From Bradyrhizobium sp. 141 (lineage in GTDB: Bacteria; Pseudomonadota; Alphaproteobacteria; Rhizobiales; Xanthobacteraceae), in the NCBI RefSeq assembly GCF_023074055.1, contig NZ_JADPKR010000002.1, positions 62,001 to 126,000 of the forward strand: a stretch of DNA of 64,000 nt, written 5' to 3'. A program made the position numbers and the translations under genes. Below, piece after piece: positions 54,125-62,788 of the stretch. Position 1 is the first letter of the stretch, and the number at the start of each line of letters is the position of its first letter. Below the pieces are notes generated by a model. That model worked only from the letters and a program-made list of their open reading frames with translations. It made no database searches and had not been told where the DNA came from.

Positions 54125-54483
54125 CGCGCTCTCCGCCACGACGTGCAGGTGGCAATCTGGCAAATTCTACACCCCGGTGCGACGATCTGCTGCCCAAAAC
54201 GCGCACCGACATCAACGATCGCGGCGATGTCTTTGATCCCGGCAGCGCGGCGAAAGGGCGGCCGCATTCGCCGATCATGAGGCGAGCTGCTGCGGTGCGG
54301 CGTCACGCTGTGTGCAGCGCTGCCGTGCACGCCAATATCATCAAATAAATCAGTCACATAATCGAAAGCGACGCAATCGTGACTTGGCTTGACTTGATTA
54401 TGGGCCATCAGTATGGTCCGCGCGGCTTTTGAGGGTGGCGGGCGTAATTTCCATTCAGCCGCAGCGTTTCGGGTCTTCGTTGC
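54125..54483. other. 359-bp gap upstream of the ATP synthase F0 operon
   Basis: No gene seen. It should contain the atpI promoter; AATCAAGTCAAGCC-like and TTGACTTGATTATGG at about 54391-54405 could supply a -35 (TTGACT), but I see no confident -10. Confidence 0.4.
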
Positions 54484-54858
54484 ATGACACAGGGCACGGG
54501 ACACGGCGAGAATGGAGATCGCGATAAATCGTCCGAGGAAGCTGCGCTTTCCGAACGGCTCGGAAGTCTTGATCAGAGGTTGTCCGAATTTCGCGACCGC
54601 CGGATCAAGACCGAGCAACCCGCAGGTGACGGTGGAGACGGAGCGGCCAGAGCCTCGGCGATGGCGCTTGGTTTCCGGTTATCCTCGGAGTTGATCGCCG
54701 GCGTCGTTGTCGGGGCGGGGATTGGCTGGGGGTTCGACCGCTTGCTGTCGACGTCGCCTTTCGGGTTTATCGTGTTCCTGTTGCTAGGCTTCGTCGCCGG
54801 CGTGGTGAATGTGGTGAGAACGGCGGGCGCGGGTCAAAACAGGCGCGGTGGTTCGTAA
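54484..54858 (+). CDS. atpI: ATP synthase protein I (AtpI)
   Basis: 124 residues. The N terminus is charged (DKSSEEAALSERLGSLDQRL), followed by two membrane helices: LSSELIAGVVVGAGIGWGFD and FGFIVFLLLGFVAGVVNVVR. AtpI helps assemble the subunit c ring and is the usual first gene of the alphaproteobacterial F0 operon. The next gene begins 111 bp later. Confidence 0.88.
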   Translation: MTQGTGHGENGDRDKSSEEAALSERLGSLDQRLSEFRDRRIKTEQPAGDGGDGAARASAMALGFRLSSELIAGVVVGAGIGWGFDRLLSTSPFGFIVFLLLGFVAGVVNVVRTAGAGQNRRGGS

Positions 54859-54969
54859 GCTGTCCCACCAGATGAGGAATGATCGTGCCGGCTTCGCCGG
54901 TACGGGCCGGCCCGGCCGGCAGACCGAGACCCGCCGGCATTGCCCGGCAGACCAAGAGATGCCGCGCTG

Positions 54970-55719
54970 ATGAAAATCGACCCGATCCACCAGTTCAACA
55001 TCGAGCCTCTCTTCACCCTGGGCCATATCGGCAATCACACGATCGCCTTCACCAATTCGTCGCTCTACATGCTGGTGGCCGTCGCGATCATCTCGATCCT
55101 GATGCTCGCCAGCGGCACGCAGCTGGTTCCGGGGCGCCTGCAGTCGGTCGCCGAAATCTCCTACGAATTCGTCGCCTCGACCATCCGTTCGACGGCCGGC
55201 GCGGAAGGCATGAAGTTCTTCCCGCTGATCTTCTCGCTGTTCATGTTCATCTGCGTCTCGAACCTGGTCGGCATCATCCCCTACACCTTCACGATCTCGA
55301 GTCATCTGATCGTCACCGCGGCGCTCGCGCTGCTGGTCTTCTTCACCGTCCTGATCTACGGAATCTACAAGAACGGCCTGAAATTCTTCAAGATTTTCGT
55401 TCCCCACGGCGTCCCCATCTACATCCTGCCGCTGGTCATGTTCATCGAGATCCTGTCGTTCTTCCTGCGTCCGGTCTCCCACAGCGTCCGTCTGTTCGCC
55501 AACATGCTGGCCGGCCACATCGCGCTGAAAGTGTTCGCGGGCTTCGTCGCCATGCTCGGCTTCTCGCTCGGCGCTGTCGGCTGGATCGGCGGCGTGCTGC
55601 CGCTGGCGCTCACGGTCGCGCTGACCTCGCTGGAGCTCCTGGTCGCGTTCCTGCAGGCCTATGTGTTCGCGATCCTGACCTGCATCTACCTCAACGACGC
55701 CATTCATCCGGGACACTGA
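54970..55719 (+). CDS. atpB: ATP synthase F0 subunit a
   Basis: 249 residues. Key residue Arg174 is in [20 protein letters not shown], and the helix 6 motif [20 protein letters not shown] follows. Subunit a forms the proton channel against the c ring. I took the ATG at 54970 ([10 protein letters not shown]) rather than 54940. It lies between atpI and the c subunit gene in the normal F0 order. Confidence 0.96.
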   Translation: MKIDPIHQFNIEPLFTLGHIGNHTIAFTNSSLYMLVAVAIISILMLASGTQLVPGRLQSVAEISYEFVASTIRSTAGAEGMKFFPLIFSLFMFICVSNLVGIIPYTFTISSHLIVTAALALLVFFTVLIYGIYKNGLKFFKIFVPHGVPIYILPLVMFIEILSFFLRPVSHSVRLFANMLAGHIALKVFAGFVAMLGFSLGAVGWIGGVLPLALTVALTSLELLVAFLQAYVFAILTCIYLNDAIHPGH

Positions 55720-55772
55720 GCGGTCCGGGGAATTTCCACCCACAACCCAATCTTTCTTCCAAGGAGTCTAAA

Positions 55773-56003
55773 ATGGATCCGGCAGCAGCAAAACTTATCG
55801 GCGCGGGCATCGCATGCATCGGCATGGGCGGCGCGGGCGTCGGCGTGGGCGTGATCTTCGGCAACTACCTCGCCGCAGCCGTCCGCAACCCGTCGGCCGC
55901 TCAGGGCCAGTTCGGCAACCTGATCTTCGGCTTCGCCGTGACCGAAGCGCTCGGCATCTTCTCGCTGCTGATCGCGCTGCTGCTGCTGTTCGTTCCGCTC
56001 TGA
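55773..56003 (+). CDS. atpE: ATP synthase F0 subunit c
   Basis: 76 residues, two helices. The proton-binding Glu is in [15 protein letters not shown] (Glu58). Helix 1 has [14 protein letters not shown], the glycine motif that sets ring packing. ATG at 55773 follows CCAAGGAGTCTAAA, the strongest ribosome site in the operon, as expected for a subunit needed in about 10 or more copies. Confidence 0.97.
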   Translation: MDPAAAKLIGAGIACIGMGGAGVGVGVIFGNYLAAAVRNPSAAQGQFGNLIFGFAVTEALGIFSLLIALLLLFVPL

Positions 56004-56068
56004 GGACGACGTTTTTCGCGCCGTTCCAGGCTCTGGGACGGCGCGTGTGACAGCAACAGGAGAACTCC

Positions 56069-56635
56069 ATGGCTGAGAGTCATGGCGGCGCAAAAGGTCC
56101 GGCGGCGGGCGCTCATACCGAGGCTGACGGTGGTCACCACGGTGGCGGCTTTCCGCCGTTCGAGAGCAGCAGCTTCGCTTCACAGCTGGTGTCGCTCGCG
56201 ATCTTCTTTGTCCTGCTTTACGTGATCGTGTCCAAGCTCGCTCTGCCGCGCATCGGCGGTGCGATCGAGGCGCGTCAAAACAAGATCGAGGGTGACCTCG
56301 CCGAAGCGCAGAAGCTGAAGGACCAGTCCGACGCGGCGCTGAAAGCCTATGAGAGCGAGCTCGCTTCGGCGCGCACGCGGGCACAGGCGATCGGCAACGA
56401 ATCCCGCGACAAGGCGAATGCGCAGGCTGACGCCGAGCGCAAGACGCTGGAAGAGCAATTGGCGGCCAAGCTCGCCGGGGCGGAGAAGACCATCGCCTCG
56501 ACCCGCGCAACCGCCATGAGCAACGTCCGTGGCATCGCAGCCGATGCGGCAGGCCAGATCGTGCAGCAGCTCACCGGCGTCGTTCCCGACGCTGCGTCGG
56601 TCAATGCCGCGGTCGATGCGTCCCTGAAAGGTTAG
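56069..56635 (+). CDS. atpF2: ATP synthase F0 subunit b'
   Basis: 188 residues. A Gly/His-rich N terminus ([20 protein letters not shown]), one membrane helix ([20 protein letters not shown]), then a long coiled coil ([20 protein letters not shown]) that forms the peripheral stalk with b. Alphaproteobacteria and phototrophs carry this diverged second b subunit. The atpF gene starts 5 bases after the stop codon. The ribosome site is AACAGGAGAACTCC. Confidence 0.93.
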   Translation: MAESHGGAKGPAAGAHTEADGGHHGGGFPPFESSSFASQLVSLAIFFVLLYVIVSKLALPRIGGAIEARQNKIEGDLAEAQKLKDQSDAALKAYESELASARTRAQAIGNESRDKANAQADAERKTLEEQLAAKLAGAEKTIASTRATAMSNVRGIAADAAGQIVQQLTGVVPDAASVNAAVDASLKG

Positions 56636-56640
56636 TCGAG

Positions 56641-57126
56641 ATGTTCTTCGAACCTGAATTTTGGGTCGCCGTCGCCTTCGTGATCCTGATGGTCGTTTTC
56701 GGCTATCTCGGGGTCTTCAAGACCGTGATGAAGACGCTCGATCACCGTGCCGACCGCATCAAGGCCGAGCTCGACGACGCCCAGCGCCTCAAGCAGGAAG
56801 CGGCCAAGGTGCTCGCCGACTACAAGGCGCGCAGTGCGACGGCCGAGCGCGAGGCCGCCGACATCATCGCCAATGCCAAGGCCGAAGCCGAGCGCATCGC
56901 AGCCGACGCAAAGGCGAAGATGGAAGACTTCGTCGCCCGCCGGACCAAGACCGCGGAGAGCAAGATCGCGCTCGCCGAGGCCCAGGCGCTGGCTGATGTC
57001 CGCGCTGCAGCCGCGGAAGCCGCCGTTCAGGCCGCCTCCACGATCCTGTCGCAGTCGGTCAAGGGCCCGGTCGCCGACGACCTGCTCGCCAGGGGCATCA
57101 CCGAGGTTCGGCAGAAGCTGAACTGA
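56641..57126 (+). CDS. atpF: ATP synthase F0 subunit b
   Basis: 161 residues. Membrane helix [20 protein letters not shown] at the N terminus, then a coiled coil with [20 protein letters not shown], ending [20 protein letters not shown]. Pairs with b' in the stator. Last gene of the F0 operon, followed by a clean terminator; the F1 genes are elsewhere, as is normal for the class. Confidence 0.95.
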   Translation: MFFEPEFWVAVAFVILMVVFGYLGVFKTVMKTLDHRADRIKAELDDAQRLKQEAAKVLADYKARSATAEREAADIIANAKAEAERIAADAKAKMEDFVARRTKTAESKIALAEAQALADVRAAAAEAAVQAASTILSQSVKGPVADDLLARGITEVRQKLN

Positions 57127-57146
57127 GGGTTTGGCCTCACCAATCA

Positions 57147-57177
57147 AAAAGCCGGCGCGATGAGCGCCGGCTTTTTT
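57147..57177 (+). terminator. Intrinsic terminator of the F0 operon
   Basis: AAAAGCCGGCGC, loop GATGA, GCGCCGGCTTTTTT: a 12-bp stem with A/T ends on both sides, so it may also work for the convergent minus-strand gene. Confidence 0.93.
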
Positions 57178-57194
57178 GTTGGCCTGAAGACTGT

Positions 57195-57313
57195 CGTGTC
57201 CCGGACGCGACGCGGCATGAAAGACGCGACGCAGAGCCGGGACCCATGCATCCGCAATTTCTGGACCCCGGCTCTGAGGCGCACCGCTGCGCGCTGCGCC
57301 GCGTCCGGGGCAC
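57195..57313. repeat. Palindromic intergenic repeat (TCCCGGACGCG family)
   Basis: CGTGTCCCGGACGCG at 57195-57209 faces CGCGTCCGGGGCAC at 57300-57313, with an inner pair CAGAGCCGGGACCC / GGACCCCGGCTCTG. A long imperfect hairpin between the F0 terminator and the next gene; the type is common in Bradyrhizobium. Confidence 0.75.
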
Positions 57314-57321
57314 CAGACCTC

Positions 57322-57975
57322 CTACTTCTTCTTCCGCCCCTTCGGCTCGGGCGAGAGCGCCTGCGGGTCGAAGCCGACATAGAAGATGTAGCTGTCGGCG
57401 GTCGCCGCTGACGGTACCGGATAGGTCATATCCTCGACGACGAAGGTGAATGGCACACTGCCGCCCTCGGTCATATCGACCGTGGTCCGGTAGGCCTTCG
57501 AGGCAATCACCTTCTCGCCAACGCCGCCCTGCACGACCGCGATGCGCAGGGGCACCTCGACGGAGGCAGGCGCACCGGCGGGACCGGCGATGACGCGGCC
57601 CTGAATGCCGATCCGCGCCGTGATGCCAGCGCTGCTCCGGGCACATTCGCGCGCCATCTTGGTGATCGAGGCCTGGAAGCGGATTTCATTGCCAACGGCC
57701 GGCTTGCCGGTGGCCCCAACCGCGTAGGTCGAGGCCCCCGCGCGCACCGTAACCTGGGGACAATCGAGATCGTCTTCAGCCGGCTGGCCGGGCGCAGGCG
57801 CCGGCTTGGGCTCGGCCGGCTCGTCGGACTTGCCGCCGAACAGGCTCTTGAAGCGGTCGGTGAATGACTGCGCCGCGGCCGGCGAAACCGCTGCGAACGA
57901 CACCGACAATGCCAGCGCGATCGCCGGCATTCGCCGCAGCACATTCCGCGATGACCGAAGCTGCTTCCCCATCAA
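57322..57975 (-). CDS. Secreted protein of unknown function, 217 residues
   Basis: Signal peptide RMPAIALALSVSFAAVSPAA ending AAAQ. Then SFTDRFKSLFGGKSDEPAEP, a Pro-rich linker, and a beta-sandwich-like domain with DLDCPQVTVRAGASTYAVG, ITKMARECARSSAGITARIG and VPFTFVVEDMTYPVPSAATA, ending in PKGRKKK. Two cysteines could form a disulfide. It is conserved, as I recall, in Bradyrhizobium and Rhodopseudomonas beside the F0 genes. Function unknown. Confidence 0.78.
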   Translation of the reverse strand: MMGKQLRSSRNVLRRMPAIALALSVSFAAVSPAAAQSFTDRFKSLFGGKSDEPAEPKPAPAPGQPAEDDLDCPQVTVRAGASTYAVGATGKPAVGNEIRFQASITKMARECARSSAGITARIGIQGRVIAGPAGAPASVEVPLRIAVVQGGVGEKVIASKAYRTTVDMTEGGSVPFTFVVEDMTYPVPSAATADSYIFYVGFDPQALSPEPKGRKKK

Positions 57976-58106
57976 AGCCCGTACTCCATTACAAAATCCC
58001 CGGCCGATCGCCGGTAGGCCTGCGCGTTATATCGTCAAAATCGGCGAACCCAAGGCAGCAAACGAGGCGGTACCAAAGAGACTTTGGTCACATGAACGAA
58101 TGGGGT

Positions 58107-58694
58107 TCAGCCGCGGAAATCCTCGTGCAGGAGGCCAAACAGCAAATGGTCCTGCCAGATCCCGTTGATGCAGAGATAGCGGCGCGCCAGCCCCTCACGG
58201 GAGAAGCCGCACTTCTCCAGCACCCGGATCGACGGCGCATTGGTCGGGATGCAGGCCGCCTCGACGCGGTGCAGGTTGAGTTCGCCGAACAGCGTCGGCA
58301 GGAGGACCCGCAGCGCAGCCGTCATGTAGCCGCGATGGGCATGGGGTTGTCCGACCCAATAGCCGATGGTGCCGGCCTGGACGATACCCCGCCGCACATT
58401 GGCCAGCGTGATGCCGCCGACCATGGCGCCGTCGAGCTCGCGGAAGATCAGAAAGGGATAGGAACGGTCCGCGGCGATGTCCTCGGAATAGCGGCGCAGA
58501 CGGCGGCGGAAGCCGGAGCGGGTGAGATCGTCCGACGGCCAGATCGGCTCCCAGGGCGTCAGGTAGTCGCGGCTGGACTCACGCAGATGCGCCCATTGCA
58601 GGAAATCCGACATCTGCGGCGCGCGCAACAATAGCCCGTTGCCGCGCGGCGCGAGGGCGGCGGGTCCACTGGACGGCAGGCGAAAGAGGGCCAT
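58107..58694 (-). CDS. GNAT N-acetyltransferase, RimJ/RimL type
   Basis: 195 residues. The acetyl-CoA site is QPHAHRGYMTAALRVLLPTL, followed by HRVEAACIPTNAPSIRVLEK and CGFSREGLARRYLCINGIWQ, the RimJ-like layout. It probably acetylates a protein N terminus or a small amine. It is third on the minus strand after thrC and the M16 peptidase, 39 bp downstream of the latter. Confidence 0.92.
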   Translation of the reverse strand: MALFRLPSSGPAALAPRGNGLLLRAPQMSDFLQWAHLRESSRDYLTPWEPIWPSDDLTRSGFRRRLRRYSEDIAADRSYPFLIFRELDGAMVGGITLANVRRGIVQAGTIGYWVGQPHAHRGYMTAALRVLLPTLFGELNLHRVEAACIPTNAPSIRVLEKCGFSREGLARRYLCINGIWQDHLLFGLLHEDFRG

Positions 58695-58733
58695 GGTGAT
58701 GCTTCCCGGGGCAGATCGGCCCGCGCGCGGCTC

Positions 58734-60023
58734 CTAATGCAACCGCGCCTTGGCGCGCGCCCGGGTCAATCCTTCCGCAAAAGACACCGCCGTGTCCAGA
58801 CCCCTGCCACTGCCCAATGCGACAACGGCAGGCCGGCTCCGCGACAGCAGCGCACGCGCCGCGTCCCGGGTCGATTCGACGCTGACGGCGTCGATCCGGG
58901 CCACCAGCTCCTCGACCGTCTGCGGCCGGCCATAGGCCAGCACATGACGGGCAAGCTGTTCGGCGCGGGACGAGCAGCTCTCCAACGCCATCAGGAGGCC
59001 CGCCTTCATCTGCGCCTTGGCGCGCGCGATCTCGGCCTCGGTCAGCGTCTCCACCGAATCATTCATGATGTCGACCACGACCTCCATCATCTCCGGCGCA
59101 TCGGCCGGATCGGTGCCGGTGTAGAGGCCGAAGAAGCCGGTATCGGTATAAGGCGCGTGGAACGAATAGATGGAGTAGCAGAGACCGCGCTTCTCGCGCA
59201 CCTCCTGGAACAGCCGCGACGACATTCCGCCGCCGAGGATGTTGGTGAAGACCTGAAGCGAGAACAGCGACAAATCGCTCTGCGGCACGCCTTCCAGCGC
59301 CAGCGTCAGATGCGCCTGCTCCAGCTCGCGATGCACCACCTTGGCGCCGCCCTTGCCGAACTGGGCGGTTTGCGGCTTCGGGCCCGGCGTCCCCTCGAAA
59401 CTCGCAAAACGCTTCTCGGCCTCGGCGACCACCTGCTTGTGATCGACCGCACCGGCCGCCGCCACCACCATGTCGGGCCCGCGATAATGCGTCGAGAGGT
59501 AGTCGCGCAGCATGTCGCGGTTGAAGGCGCGTAGCGTCTTGGCGGTGCCGAGCAGCGAGCGGCCCATCGGCTGGTCGGGATAGCAGAGCTCGTTGAGATG
59601 CTCGAATACGACGTCGTCGGGTGTGTCCTGCGCGGCACCGATCTCCTGCACGATGACGTTCTTCTCGCGCTCCAGCTCGTCGGGCTCGAAGGCGGGATTG
59701 GCCAGGATGTCGGCGAGCACGTCGAGCGCCAGCGGCACGTCGGCCTTCAGCACCCGCGCATAATAGGACGTGGTCTCGGTCGAGGTGCCGGCATTGAGGT
59801 CGCCGCCGACCGCTTCGATCTCCTCGACGATCTCGCGCGAGGAGCGCTTGGTCGTGCCCTTGAACGCCATGTGCTCAAGCAGATGCGAAATGCCGTGCTC
59901 GTTGGGCTTTTCGTCGCGTCCGCCGACGCCGGCCCAGACGCCAAGCGCCGCGGTCTCGAGGTGAGGCATCTTGTCGGTGACGACGGTCAGGCCGGAGGCA
60001 AGCTTGGAAATCTCGACGCTCAT
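58734..60023 (-). CDS. M16 family zinc metallopeptidase (processing-peptidase-like)
   Basis: 429 residues. Inverted zinc motif H47-x-x-E50-H51 in GISHLLEHMAFKGTTKRSSR, with the downstream DELEREKNVIVQEIGAAQDT region holding the third ligand Glu. The C-terminal half keeps the RGLCYSIYSFHAPYTDTGFF glycine-rich part. This is the single-chain alphaproteobacterial relative of the mitochondrial processing peptidase beta subunit. The start overlaps the thrC stop by four bases (ATGA), so the two are coupled. No export signal. Confidence 0.95.
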   Translation of the reverse strand: MSVEISKLASGLTVVTDKMPHLETAALGVWAGVGGRDEKPNEHGISHLLEHMAFKGTTKRSSREIVEEIEAVGGDLNAGTSTETTSYYARVLKADVPLALDVLADILANPAFEPDELEREKNVIVQEIGAAQDTPDDVVFEHLNELCYPDQPMGRSLLGTAKTLRAFNRDMLRDYLSTHYRGPDMVVAAAGAVDHKQVVAEAEKRFASFEGTPGPKPQTAQFGKGGAKVVHRELEQAHLTLALEGVPQSDLSLFSLQVFTNILGGGMSSRLFQEVREKRGLCYSIYSFHAPYTDTGFFGLYTGTDPADAPEMMEVVVDIMNDSVETLTEAEIARAKAQMKAGLLMALESCSSRAEQLARHVLAYGRPQTVEELVARIDAVSVESTRDAARALLSRSRPAVVALGSGRGLDTAVSFAEGLTRARAKARLH

Positions 60024-61450
60024 CCGGCAACTCCCTGCTTTGCGGCGCGGCTGACCGACAGCACGAACCGCTCAATCTCGGCCTGGTCGTTCTTCACCAC
60101 CTTCATGTGTTCGGATTTGGTCATCAATCCGTCGAGCCAAGCCGGCAATTGCGGCCGCTGGCCGCAGGCCGCTTCGACAGCATCGGGGAATTTGGCCGGA
60201 TGGGCGGTCGAGAGCACGATGCTCGGCACCCTCGTGTCGGTGGTGTCGCGGTCGGCGACAGCGAGCGCCACCGCCGTATGGGGATCGACCAGCTCGCCTG
60301 CCTCGCGCCAGCCGGCGCGGATCGCAGCCGCGGTCTCGGTCTCGTCGGCGCGCCCGGCGTCGAACTCCTCCCGGATTGCGGCCAGCGTCGCATCGGGCAG
60401 CACGAAACGTCCTGACTGCTTCAGCGAATCCATCAGACGGCGCACGCCTGCCGCATCGCGCCGGCCGGCCTCGAACAGCAGCCGCTCGAAATTCGACGAG
60501 ATCTGGATGTCCATCGACGGCGACGCCGTCGCGTGCACCTCGCGCACCTCATAGATCCCAGTCTTCAGCGTGCGCGCCAGGATGTCGTTGACGTTGGCGG
60601 CGATGCGCAGGGTCCGCACCGGCAGGCCCATGCGCTTGGCGACATAGCCGGCAAAGATGTCGCCGAAATTGCCGGTCGGCACGACGAAATCCACCGCACG
60701 CGCCGGCGCGCCGACGGCAACGGCGGAGGTGAAATAGTAGACCACCTGGGCGACGATGCGCGCCCAGTTGATGGAATTGACGCCGGAAAGCGAGGTCGCA
60801 TCGCGGAAGCGATGGTTGTTGAACATTCCCTTCACGAGCGCCTGGCAGTCGTCGAAATTGCCCTCGATGGCGAGCGCATGGACATTGGCCGCGCCCGTCG
60901 AAGTCATCATCCGCCGCTGGACTTCGGAGATGCGGCCGTGCGGGAACAGCACGATGAGATCCACGTTCTCGAGGCCGGCGAAGGCTTCGACCGCCGCGCC
61001 GCCGGTATCGCCTGACGTCGCGACCACGATGGTGGTTCGTTGGCCGCGCTTGGCGAGCACATGGTCCATCAGCCGCGAGATCAGCTGCATCGCCACGTCC
61101 TTGAAGGCGAGCGTCGGGCCGTGGAACAGCTCCAGCACGAACTGGTGCGGCGACATCTGGCGCAGCGGCACCACCGCCGGATGGCGGAAGGTCGCGTAGG
61201 CCTCGTTTGCCATGCGGCCGAGTTCGGCGTCGCTGATCTCGCCGCCCACGAAGGGACGAATCACGTCGACGGCGACCTCCCAATAGGGACGGCCGAAGAA
61301 GCCGGCGATGGCATCAGTGGAGAGCTGCGGCCAAGTGGCCGGCACATACAGGCCGCCATCCCGGGCGAGCCCGGTCAGCATCACGTCGCAGAAGCCGAGT
61401 TCGGGGGCCTCGCCCCGGGTCGAGATATAACGAGTCAAACTGCCCTCCAA
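60020..61450 (-). CDS. thrC: Threonine synthase
   Basis: 476 residues, the long proteobacterial/fungal form. Converts O-phosphohomoserine to threonine with PLP. The PLP lysine is in FHGPTLAFKDVAMQLISRL, the phosphate-binding loop is VATSGDTGGAAVEAFAG, and the N terminus MEGSLTRYISTRGEAPELGF is standard. First gene of thrC-M16-GNAT, an order I recall from Bradyrhizobium and other Rhizobiales. Confidence 0.96.
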   Translation of the reverse strand: MEGSLTRYISTRGEAPELGFCDVMLTGLARDGGLYVPATWPQLSTDAIAGFFGRPYWEVAVDVIRPFVGGEISDAELGRMANEAYATFRHPAVVPLRQMSPHQFVLELFHGPTLAFKDVAMQLISRLMDHVLAKRGQRTTIVVATSGDTGGAAVEAFAGLENVDLIVLFPHGRISEVQRRMMTSTGAANVHALAIEGNFDDCQALVKGMFNNHRFRDATSLSGVNSINWARIVAQVVYYFTSAVAVGAPARAVDFVVPTGNFGDIFAGYVAKRMGLPVRTLRIAANVNDILARTLKTGIYEVREVHATASPSMDIQISSNFERLLFEAGRRDAAGVRRLMDSLKQSGRFVLPDATLAAIREEFDAGRADETETAAAIRAGWREAGELVDPHTAVALAVADRDTTDTRVPSIVLSTAHPAKFPDAVEAACGQRPQLPAWLDGLMTKSEHMKVVKNDQAEIERFVLSVSRAAKQGVAG

Positions 61451-61582
61451 AGGCCGACCGGGCCTGAGCGCGATCCATAAGCCTTTGATTTTACGAAATT
61501 ACTTGTTAACAGCCAGAGGCTTTGGGCCACCATAAAGTGTTTTGCGGCATCGGGAAACCGCTTCCCACCTGTACACCTGCCC

Positions 61583-61614
61583 AACAAAAAGGGCTGCGGC
61601 GGCGCCGCAGCCCT
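61583..61614 (-). terminator. Minus-strand intrinsic terminator with no visible gene
   Basis: An 11-bp stem AGGGCTGCGGC / GCCGCAGCCCT around GGC; on the minus strand it is followed by TTTTTGTTGG. The plus side has no T-run. The nearest upstream minus-strand gene ends at 62060, about 450 bp away. Confidence 0.75.
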
Positions 61615-62059
61615 CTCTTGGAAGGTCTGTCGTTGATATGTGCAGACCGGGTTTGCCTCTTTCGGGTCGCCGCCCCGCTGAAACTTGTCAGCCAAGCTTT
61701 CGTCGCCCGTCACGAAATCGTCAAGGGCGAAAACGACCGATGCGGGACGATGTTCCTATTTTTCCCGAAACGCCCGAGCTTTTGCGAGTTCGTTCGAGCG
61801 AATTCGCTCCGTCGATTGCCGTTTTGTCCCGACAGTTGCGGATAGCACCGGAACGATTGCCACCTCGGCTCATTGTGTCCGCGGATGGGTGTCGGCGGTG
61901 TCCATGCATTGCCCGGCTGCACGCTGACACCGATCCGTCCCGCCGAACCGGCTGCATCCTGGAGTAGCCGGTTCGGTGCTCCGGGCCGCAGTCCACGCCG
62001 CCAGTGCCCAGGCCGCCAGTGTCCCGACCCTCGGTGCCGGGCGGTCGGTGCCGGCGACG
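61615..62059. other. 445-bp gap, possible minus-strand small RNA
   Basis: No supported gene on either strand. It contains a 14-bp palindrome (GAGCGAATTCGCTC, 61796-61809) and a short direct repeat (GCCGCCAGTG near 62009 and 62025). A minus-strand RNA ending at the terminator above would fit here. Confidence 0.4.
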
Positions 62060-62704
62060 TCAATTCATCCCGATTTCCACCGCGATCCTGATCAGGTCGG
62101 AATGGTTCTTGGCCCCTAACTTCTGCTTGAGCAGAGACGTGGTGTTGGCGACCGTCTTGTAGGAGATGCCGAGCGCCTCGGCGACTTCCACGATCTTGTC
62201 GCCGCGTCCGAGCAGGCGAAGAATTTCGAGTTCCCGCGGCGTCATCTGCGAGGCCGGGTTGGCCTTGATCGCCGCGCCGGAAAACGTCACGGCTTCCGCG
62301 AGCTGCGGTGAGATGAAATTGTCGCCTGCGACCACCTTGCGCACCGCTTTCAGCAGGATCCTGGGATCGTCGCCCTTGGAGACATAGCCCTGCGCCCCGA
62401 GTTCGACTGCCCGCACCACGAAGGCCGGATCGTCGTTCATGCTGAACATGATGATCTTGGCGTCGGGATCGTCCTTGCGGATGCGTCGCATCAGCTCGAA
62501 GCCCGAGACATCGGGCAGGCTGATATCGATCACAGTGACGTCGGGCCGCTTGCTGACATAGGCGCGATGCCCGGATTTGGCGTCCGTCGCCTCGTCGATA
62601 CGGATCGAATGGTCCGAAGCGAACAGAGTGCGGCAACCGGACAGCACCACGGGATGGTCATCGACGATCAGGACCCGGGTCCCCGGCTTGGCGGTATCTT
62701 GCAT
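62060..62704 (-). CDS. Response regulator, NarL/FixJ (LuxR-type HTH) family
   Basis: 214 residues. Receiver: IVDDHPVVLSGCRTLFASDH, phospho-Asp in VTVIDISLPDVSGFELMRRI, Lys in GYVSKGDDPRIL. HTH: MTPRELEILRLLGRGDKIVE, then VAEALGISYKTVANTTSLLK; the VANTT segment is unusual where most members have V-K/E-x-H. It is divergent from a histidine kinase 84 bp away and so they are probably a pair. Confidence 0.92.
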   Translation of the reverse strand: MQDTAKPGTRVLIVDDHPVVLSGCRTLFASDHSIRIDEATDAKSGHRAYVSKRPDVTVIDISLPDVSGFELMRRIRKDDPDAKIIMFSMNDDPAFVVRAVELGAQGYVSKGDDPRILLKAVRKVVAGDNFISPQLAEAVTFSGAAIKANPASQMTPRELEILRLLGRGDKIVEVAEALGISYKTVANTTSLLKQKLGAKNHSDLIRIAVEIGMN

Positions 62705-62788
62705 CGCGCACTCGCTTTTTTTGACTCATAAACCGGCGGGAACAAATGGAAAGAGCAAATCCCGCCGATGCGCGTTAGAATTGACCTA

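Noticed and set aside
61435..61713. 92-codon minus-strand frame covering the orphan terminator
   Set aside because: It reads through an intrinsic terminator on its own strand into the thrC upstream region and has no family match; an RNA is a better reading.
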